DNA of 64,000 nucleotides from Symsagittifera roscoffensis. Taxonomy: Eukaryota; Xenacoelomorpha; Acoela; Convolutidae. Each line of letters opens with the position of its first letter. The stretch's first letter is position 1. Of this stretch, positions 57,920-64,000 are shown piece by piece. The stretch lies in the NCBI RefSeq assembly GCF_963678635.1, contig NC_087065.1, positions 44,143,430-44,207,429 of the forward strand. Reading direction: 5' to 3'. Position numbers and translations under genes: made by a program. The notes under the pieces are model-generated. The model did no database searches, was not told the origin of the DNA, and saw only the letters and a program-made list of their open reading frames with translations.

Positions 57920-60900
57920 TTACTCCGAGCTCAAGAGTATCATCCCCATATTGAAGGTTTCACTTGCCAATGGCAATTCCAGATTCTTCCGGGGGGACGG
58001 ATTCAGGGGTGGGGTGGCCGTATCTGCCCAATTCTCCTCGCTCAAGTCTTTCAACAGCTCTTGAGTGGTGAGCTCCTCCCCTGATGGCCCTGGTTCAGGC
58101 GTATTCCCCACTTCCATGTCTTCACCGGCTTCACTGAGAGTTTCATCCATACTCTCTTCTTCTGACTCATGTCTCCTTCTCTCGAGAATTTTCTTAAATC
58201 GGTCCTCGACGGGTCCACTCCTCTTGTCTCCAGGCGTGTCCACTGACAGTGGTGATGGTGTCGTAGGATCCAGCTTTTTGTATTCCGTCAGTGCTACATG
58301 CAGTTGACCTGCTGCATCTAGTTCTGTTCCCTCCTGTCTTATTTCCACCTGTTCCAAGCCATAGGGTGCCTTATATTTTCTCGTGGCAAATTTCATGTCG
58401 TCCACCAATGCGACGTGCCCCTCCATCACGATCATCCTGCCATCATCCCATATGGGTAACATGTTCTCAAGTCCCTCCTTCTCTAGAGTTCTCAAGACCT
58501 TCCGCACCTCATATCCTGGGGGCTGCGAACCTCTACTCTTTTTCGCTTGCGTCGTCCACGAATTTATCTTCGTCTCGCTGGTATGGAAGTAGACTGCCGC
58601 CGTGTAGCCGATGAACAGGGGGTCCCAGCCATCAGTGAAATCCTTCTGCATTTCCTCCGTCGTCATCCTCGCCATTATGGAGGGAACTACCAAGGGACTA
58701 TTCATTCCTAAGGTCATCCTCCTGACTATTGGGAACTCAGGCATGGTGGCTGGGAGGATTTCTTTCTCCATTATGGTCTCCAGCTCCCTCTTCACCAATG
58801 CGAAGCACTCCTTCCAGGCAGGAATTCTCAAGATTTCTCGTCCGTCTGCCGTCAATGGGTTCAAGTTCCAGAATTTGGGATACATTTCGATGGGACCCTC
58901 TCGCTTGCCTCCCATTCTACATTGCATTTGCCCCCTGAAGTTGTACACTATTAGCTCGGCATCTTTCACCTTTCCAAAGAGTACCGTGTTGCTCATTCGC
59001 CCTCTGAGCACCTCCTGCTGACACCAATTTAACGCCGTCCCATCCAGTATACTGATAAGACTCAAGTGCGTTACAGAGTGACGATACGTGGTCACCAGGG
59101 GGTCTGGGAACGCGTACGTCACTGCTGGACCATAAATGCAGGTCACCACCTCCTCTAGGCCCCGGATTATCCCCATTGGGTCCGACCTCATTGCCAGGCA
59201 TAGGTCCGTCAACAGAGGCATCCCTCTGTTCGTCTTCTTCCATTCTTCTCTCGAAGTTGGATTCTCATCTTCACCCGTCATGTGCCGATTTTGCATCATG
59301 AGGTATTGTACTAGCAACGTCTTCAACCCTGCGGCACACTTGTAGGAGCTGGTTTCAATGCTCGTGTGGACTCTCCCCATGGACAGAGGCTCTCCATATT
59401 CCATTAATCGATGAAACGACACCAATTCCCCATGGGTCAAGAGTACTAGTGCCAGGTACCCATCAACTCGAAGTGTCTCCACTCCTTGACTAAACATGTA
59501 TGCTGAGCCCATGTTGAACAAGTATCTGGGGTAGACCAAATACAGGGCCAAGAGCAGGCTGACGGGCATGCCCAGTATCTCCTGCACGAAGGCTCCAAAG
59601 ATAGTCGCCGTGGTACCGAATATTCCTGCCAAGAATTCCTTCTCCCAACAAGGACTCAAGAACTTGAGAATCTCGTAATCCCTCCTAGTCTTCAATTCGC
59701 CTTTGGCGTGCTCTCTCCAGAACCCTCCAATCGTCACTTCATTGGCGGCCGAGACAAATCTAGCCACCGTCATGTCTCTTGTTTCGGCCAGCTCCAGTTG
59801 TTTCTCCAGAAAACTCCAGACTTGTTTCACGAGGGGTGGTGCTTCCTCCCTTGTCTTATTCGTGGCGTTCTCCAGCCTTGGTGTCAAAAATGGCCACCAG
59901 CCATTCTCTTGAGTCAAACGATATTTCATCGATTCTAATTGCTTTTCCGTCTCGGCCACATTTCTTCTCTCGTTACTGGGACCTCTAGACTTGCTGGTGG
60001 AGTTTGTGATCTTCACATCCATACTCCGAAACCACAAGCTGGCCGTTAATTTGCTTATCGCCGGGTGATCGTCCCCGATGACTGGGCTGAACTTGAGTTG
60101 CCTGGCAAAGTTCGATATCTCTAGCAAGAGCACCTCGTCTAATACGATCAGGATGTCGGCTAGTCCATAAAAGCCCCTCAGTGCATGAGATATGTCCGCC
60201 CATGCCGCCGCCAATTCTGACTTGCGAAGCCTCAGGTTCGATGGCTCCAACTCCCGATTGGGAGCCGCCATTAGAATCCGCCATTCATTCCCTTCTGCTA
60301 TCAGGATCAAGACCGCGTACACGAACTGTAGGGCGGGTGGCATATTCGCGTATCCAGGGGACGTGGTAAACACCACCTTCGTCTTGGACCCGAATCTCGA
60401 GACAACATTCTCTTGCACTTCATTCATCGCCGCAAACAACGCTTGAATGGCTTCCCATATCTTCCTCGATGTCGGAATTTCATCGCCCTTTAGTTGCTCA
60501 AGAAGTCCCATCGCGTGCAGGTGATCATTCATTCCTGCAAACAATAGCAGCTCAGGTTCACAGGGCATCTCCGACTTTATTGCCACCACCAGAGTTAACA
60601 TCTGGTTTAATTCAGCTCCTGGCAAAGAGTATATCAAAGTCTCCGGCCAGAACAACTTGGGAGACGTTCCTTCGAAATCTGATCCCGCCACAATGACTAC
60701 TCTCGCAGCAGCTGGATCTGCTCTATCATAAACTGCCAGGGTTTTGGCCAGCTGGGTACTCCCACAGGGCTTCCCGTACCTGGGATCTTCCGCCAATTTC
60801 GAGCCCTCGTAAGCGGCATCTGGCAATCCCGTTCCTCCCGGATTGAGTAGCTTGTCTACCACCTTTAACTGTGCCGGGGTTGCCAACCTGATCCTGGCGA

Positions 60901-63205
60901 TGCTAGTTCGGTGCTTGGGAGGTTCTGCTATAAGTCCAGGACTCCCCAGCAGCTTCAGAGGTCTGTAGTTAATGGGTCCCATGATCGCTTTTGTGGGAAT
61001 TCCAGTCAGGTCTGTGGTCTCCATCAACTTCGCTCTCGAGAAGTGCGCCTCATGAGCTTTCAACCAGTCCACGCAATGATGCCTATTCAAATCCTCGTGT
61101 GACACTCGTTCGATCCCCAGGGTTTCCGCCAATTCTCGCCTGCATTCCAAACTCTCTAGATCCAGTTCTTTCACCTTCTCAGGATATCTCAAGCGAGCGG
61201 TCTCCATAGACTTCTTTTCCCGTTTGCTCTCCGCCACTACCACTGAGGTTATCGCCGAGCTTGGAGGTGTTGATGACGTCACCTCCTCAGACTCCATTGG
61301 CGTGGCACTCTGCAATCTGGTCTGGCTGCTCCTTGAACTGTCTCTAGTGTCAACTCTCGGTCCCAGGCGACCAGACAAGGCCCTTGAGGCAAGGAATGGT
61401 GGGTTCGGAGGTGGTCCTAATGTGAATTGGGCTGTCTCTAGCAGATCCGCCTCTAGCGCGTTTATGTGTTCTTGGAAGACGTCGTTTAGCCACTCTGCTC
61501 CCCTTGGTCTATCAAAATGGATTCCATCACTGGAGGTGTCTTCAGGGAATCCCTCTTTCTCCATGCGCTCTGCCACGTCCAACAGTCTGACAGGGAGCAC
61601 ACTCTTCCGGTGGATGTCTCTTATCACCTTGTTTAGGTTCCGCATCTTCTCGTTCATCTCCAAGGCGTGCTGATCAAACATCATGTTGTAGGGGACAGTA
61701 CATATCGTCAACAGGATGGGGTCCATCTGAATCCTCAGTTCCTCAAGAAGGCAGCTCACCTTATCGTGCAGCCTTGTTATTTTCCTCGCTTCACCCCTTG
61801 ATACATCGTTGGTCCCGACCATCAGGGTCACCGTGTATACTTTGGTCATCCCCAGCATGTCAAGCGTTGCCAACATCTGTGGCGTGGCAGCTCCAGCGAA
61901 ACTCAAGATTCCCGTCTGCCAGTGCGATCGGATCCGGGTCAACACCCGCACAAGGCTGTCCCCTACGATTAGGTGAACCGCACCTTCTGGTACCCGGGGT
62001 GGCGCCAAGTACTGCACCCAGGCCGCATCATGAAAGCAGTCTCTCCTAGCTTTCTGCTCCGCACTCCAGTCCAGCCGATTGTGCCTGTGGTACCTCCCCT
62101 CTGTATTCTTCTTGTAACTCGAGATCACGACACTCCTAACCGGCTGTTCCCTCCACGTCGGGGGAAGCTCCGGTCTTGCCGAACTCTCACGACTCTTTTG
62201 TCGCAATCTCTCGCCCAGTTCTTTCAGACGCGATGAGCCGCCGCTCACCTGACTGTCACTCGAGGTCGAGGTTGGGGTATATCCCGGCAGCTCCACATCC
62301 ATCAGTGGGCGTATGGGTTGCGTCTCTAGGCTACGCAAGGAAGACGTTGCGTCATTCGGTATCCAGACTTCCAACCCTTCACTCATGTGTTCTCGGGCCT
62401 CGCGGTCAAGGTTGAACCGTGCTCTTGCTCTGGGGGCTTCATCCACCTCCATACGTGACTCTGGCCTCGAGCTGGTGACCACTCGCTCCTTCGGCCTGGC
62501 TCCCTTCTGTGCATCAAGCTCGCGTTGTCGTTGTTCTATTCTGTCCAATTCCGACCTCAGTTGATCACGATTTGCGGCGTTCTCCCGCACCCTTAACTCC
62601 TGTTGATGTTCAGCTTTTTGTATCTCAAGCAACCTCAGAGCCTGGTCTCGCTCGTTGACCGCCTGGTCCTTTTCCAGCTGAACCTTCTCCCGATCCAGCT
62701 TTGCCTGATCCCGATCGAGGTTCGCCTTATTCCTTTCCTTCTGCGTCTTCTCGAGCTCTTTCTTTAGAACACCTAGATCCGGATATGCCTCGGTCGTCTG
62801 TTGCGTTCGTGACATCGATGGCACCCTACTCGAGTTCTGGCTTGTGGATCTTACTGTTGGCATAGTCGGTAGTGGGAATTCCCCTGCGCCATATTCGGTA
62901 TTGTTATTCAGGCCAGGATTCCTTGCCAAGTCAAAACCCCTTACTCCTCCATCCACATTCCAAGACAACCGTCTGGTCTGTTCTTGGTTCGATATTCCCT
63001 CGGTGGTGTAGCCGATCATCAAGACAGCCTCCGTTGCAGACTCCCTGCACTCACCCTGGTCCTCCAACTGGAGGATGGCATTCAGCATCACCGCCATTCT
63101 CTCGTCTATTTGGGTGTAGTCCAAGTCCCTCAGGCGTCTGTACAGCTCATCAAGAGTGGGCTTCTTCAGGGCCGCGGGCACGGATTTCCATAATCGGTCT
63201 GCCAT
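57920..63205 (-). CDS. Giant 1761-residue protein with coiled coil and two SGNH/GDSL-like modules
   Basis: An undamaged intronless frame from ATG at 63205 to TAA at 57920. Residues ~1-75 are helical; ~145-237 form a highly charged coiled coil; ~400-585 are an SGNH/GDSL esterase-like domain with VGDSLVRVL (~415), GTNDVS (~464) and DGIHF (~560), so nucleophile Ser, Asn and Asp/His positions are all present. A second, divergent module at ~835-1060 has VAGSDFE (~840), GMNDHLH (~892) and GDDHPA (~1045). The remaining ~700 residues (long helical stretches, acidic Ser/Pro-rich tail) match nothing I know. SGNH enzymes hydrolyse esters and occur in some retroelement ORFs and terminon elements; substrate unknown. 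It sits downstream of a macro-domain-like frame, and the next frame continues in register past the stop. Composition is unlike the AT-rich neighbours, suggesting a mobile origin. Confidence 0.8.
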   Translation of the reverse strand: MADRLWKSVPAALKKPTLDELYRRLRDLDYTQIDERMAVMLNAILQLEDQGECRESATEAVLMIGYTTEGISNQEQTRRLSWNVDGGVRGFDLARNPGLNNNTEYGAGEFPLPTMPTVRSTSQNSSRVPSMSRTQQTTEAYPDLGVLKKELEKTQKERNKANLDRDQAKLDREKVQLEKDQAVNERDQALRLLEIQKAEHQQELRVRENAANRDQLRSELDRIEQRQRELDAQKGARPKERVVTSSRPESRMEVDEAPRARARFNLDREAREHMSEGLEVWIPNDATSSLRSLETQPIRPLMDVELPGYTPTSTSSDSQVSGGSSRLKELGERLRQKSRESSARPELPPTWREQPVRSVVISSYKKNTEGRYHRHNRLDWSAEQKARRDCFHDAAWVQYLAPPRVPEGAVHLIVGDSLVRVLTRIRSHWQTGILSFAGAATPQMLATLDMLGMTKVYTVTLMVGTNDVSRGEARKITRLHDKVSCLLEELRIQMDPILLTICTVPYNMMFDQHALEMNEKMRNLNKVIRDIHRKSVLPVRLLDVAERMEKEGFPEDTSSDGIHFDRPRGAEWLNDVFQEHINALEADLLETAQFTLGPPPNPPFLASRALSGRLGPRVDTRDSSRSSQTRLQSATPMESEEVTSSTPPSSAITSVVVAESKREKKSMETARLRYPEKVKELDLESLECRRELAETLGIERVSHEDLNRHHCVDWLKAHEAHFSRAKLMETTDLTGIPTKAIMGPINYRPLKLLGSPGLIAEPPKHRTSIARIRLATPAQLKVVDKLLNPGGTGLPDAAYEGSKLAEDPRYGKPCGSTQLAKTLAVYDRADPAAARVVIVAGSDFEGTSPKLFWPETLIYSLPGAELNQMLTLVVAIKSEMPCEPELLLFAGMNDHLHAMGLLEQLKGDEIPTSRKIWEAIQALFAAMNEVQENVVSRFGSKTKVVFTTSPGYANMPPALQFVYAVLILIAEGNEWRILMAAPNRELEPSNLRLRKSELAAAWADISHALRGFYGLADILIVLDEVLLLEISNFARQLKFSPVIGDDHPAISKLTASLWFRSMDVKITNSTSKSRGPSNERRNVAETEKQLESMKYRLTQENGWWPFLTPRLENATNKTREEAPPLVKQVWSFLEKQLELAETRDMTVARFVSAANEVTIGGFWREHAKGELKTRRDYEILKFLSPCWEKEFLAGIFGTTATIFGAFVQEILGMPVSLLLALYLVYPRYLFNMGSAYMFSQGVETLRVDGYLALVLLTHGELVSFHRLMEYGEPLSMGRVHTSIETSSYKCAAGLKTLLVQYLMMQNRHMTGEDENPTSREEWKKTNRGMPLLTDLCLAMRSDPMGIIRGLEEVVTCIYGPAVTYAFPDPLVTTYRHSVTHLSLISILDGTALNWCQQEVLRGRMSNTVLFGKVKDAELIVYNFRGQMQCRMGGKREGPIEMYPKFWNLNPLTADGREILRIPAWKECFALVKRELETIMEKEILPATMPEFPIVRRMTLGMNSPLVVPSIMARMTTEEMQKDFTDGWDPLFIGYTAAVYFHTSETKINSWTTQAKKSRGSQPPGYEVRKVLRTLEKEGLENMLPIWDDGRMIVMEGHVALVDDMKFATRKYKAPYGLEQVEIRQEGTELDAAGQLHVALTEYKKLDPTTPSPLSVDTPGDKRSGPVEDRFKKILERRRHESEEESMDETLSEAGEDMEVGNTPEPGPSGEELTTQELLKDLSEENWADTATPPLNPSPRKNLELPLASETFNMGMILLSSE

Positions 63206-63724
63206 TCTTCGTGACTTCGGGATGTATACAGGTATGTGTTAACCAGCTCAAGAATTACCTTACCAGCTCAAGAATTACCTTACCGACTCAAGTATTACCC
63301 AACTCAAGAATTCTCTCGAAATGTTCCCTTGCAAATACTTGCCGTAAGTGCCGATTATCGCGAGTTCAATCAAGGTTTCTCTCTCTGTTTCTCGCTTGAG
63401 TATAGTTGGATTTTCAACTTTGTTTTTCAAACTTGATCTGAAAACAGAAAGCATATTGAAGCTTGACATGTCATGTTCCTAACCTAGAGACCCCCCTTTT
63501 ACCAGTATGGTTAAAATCTTATCATTTTCATATCACTTAAAACAATTCAATTGGAATTCCCTTAAAAGCATGCAGATTCATTTTATGTTTTAGCACCGTT
63601 AACTCGTTTTAAAATTTAATTGTCATGCCAATCATATCTTAAGATCCCTTTACCTGCGCCGCACCCCAGTACCTAACTCAAGACTCCTCCCTCACACCCG
63701 ACTCGATACCTCCATGTACCCGAC
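63206..63724 (-). other. Spacer between the macro-like frame and the giant frame
   Basis: About 520 bases with one minor minus-strand open frame (63469-63275). A CTCAAG word (CTTGAG on the coding strand) recurs many times. Acceptor-like (gttttcag near 63435) and donor-like sequences are present, so splicing of a leader to the ATG at 63205 is possible, but nothing decides it. The 20-base repeats within are listed separately. Confidence 0.4.
63241..63312. repeat. Tandem 20-base repeat upstream of the giant frame's ATG
   Basis: The unit accagctcaagaattacctt occurs twice exactly, then as accgactcaagtattaccca and a partial fourth copy actcaagaattctctcg. It lies 36-110 bases before the start codon, in the expected leader. 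Confidence 0.8.
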
Positions 63725-64000
63725 TCAGGTGATGCTCAAGTAGTACTTCTTATGAAGATACACCATTATCTCAGTTTCTGCAAAGACCACATGTAGGATA
63801 GCGTACAATTCCCTCGGGCTCAGTTTGCCCCTATTCGGGTCATACACCGGCATTGAGACTTCTGTTATCCCTCTTTCAATCATGAAGTATCGTAATCTTG
63901 TTAGTGCCAATATCACGTGTTCGGGATCGATTGTGTTCCTGTCATTGACCCTCGTTACTAGGAAGCACAGATATTTGCCCGGGACTTGTGCCACTGACGG
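63725..64000 (-). CDS. Macro-domain-like protein, C-terminal part (runs off the window)
   Basis: The minus-strand frame is open from the window edge to a TGA at 63725, about 90 codons seen. The segment order GKYLCFLVTR, a helix, GITEVSMPVYDPNRGKLSP and VVFAETEIMVYL matches the second half of macro domains of the OARD1/TARG1 type, where Y-x-L-I-T-K, S-V-S-M-P-R-I-G-C-G and a final strand I-x-V-Y occur in this order. Macro domains bind or remove ADP-ribose. The usual G-C-G loop is replaced by DPNRG, so activity is uncertain. Composition and strand match the giant frame downstream, from which it is separated by about 520 bases. The N-terminal half, and any larger protein it belongs to, lie beyond 64000. 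Confidence 0.5.
   Translation of the reverse strand, partial: PSVAQVPGKYLCFLVTRVNDRNTIDPEHVILALTRLRYFMIERGITEVSMPVYDPNRGKLSPRELYAILHVVFAETEIMVYLHKKYYLSIT

Noticed and set aside
63241-63312. CRISPR-like array
   Set aside because: Repeats are directly adjacent with no spacers, few in number, and the genome is eukaryotic.
54496-63436. Many plus-strand open frames of 60-195 codons through the giant coding block
   Set aside because: They are antisense to long undamaged minus-strand frames in GC-richer DNA, overlap one another, and show no domain. They are expected by-products of low stop frequency.

Overview
The window is eukaryotic and almost certainly from an invertebrate animal; I cannot name the species. 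Two genes (a MAP2K7/MKK7-type kinase and an LMBR1-family membrane protein) are split into many short exons with consistent GT-AG splice sites and consistent phases. A ZNFX1-type helicase is recognisable by all its helicase motifs. The background is AT-rich and full of decayed retroelements, SINE-like and MITE-like repeats. There is no bacterial gene layout, and I saw no CRISPR array, rRNA gene or intact tRNA gene.

Layout. 1-3.5 kb: a decayed minus-strand Ty3/gypsy-type retroelement (RT, protease, gag, inverted leader repeat, LTR). 3.5-18.3 kb: a second, plus-strand retroelement neighbourhood. It has three copies of an LTR-like repeat, an associated unit called X, a decayed gag, a tandem 3.5-3.7 kb duplication of a broken protease-RT-RNase H region, and an array of roughly 170-bp repeats. 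18.4-23.7 kb: a very large ZNFX1-type exon encoding helicase, NFX1 zinc fingers and a divergent C-terminus that resembles PARP/ART domains. 23.9-26.4 kb: three tandem higher-order repeat units, each holding a degenerate short repeat built on GTGCTCGAC. 26.4-33.6 kb: noncoding, with tRNA-derived SINE heads and dispersed repeats. 33.7-41.7 kb: the MKK7 gene (minus, nine coding exons seen). 43.3-52.5 kb: the LMBR1-family gene (minus, ten coding exons, closed frame of 721 residues). 53.35-53.9 kb: an LTR homologous to the one at 3.0-3.5 kb.

54.3-64.0 kb is the most unusual part: a minus-strand block that is visibly richer in G+C, intronless and almost undamaged. In reading order it holds the end of a macro-domain-like protein (running off the window), a 1761-residue protein with a coiled coil and two SGNH/GDSL-esterase-like modules, then one in-frame TAA, a further open stretch of about 1038 codons in the same frame, and a 175-residue frame overlapping by -1. 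A short purine-rich stretch and the TG terminus of the 53.9 kb LTR lie just downstream. My inference is that this is the 3' part of a giant LTR retroelement, or of another mobile element nested beside that LTR, carrying accessory ADP-ribose-binding and esterase-like modules. I see no reverse transcriptase in this part; the decisive sequence would lie beyond 64,000.

The host genes appear to be independent loci. The MKK7 and LMBR1 introns have accumulated the same repeat families as the intergenic regions, while the 54-64 kb block looks like a recent arrival.
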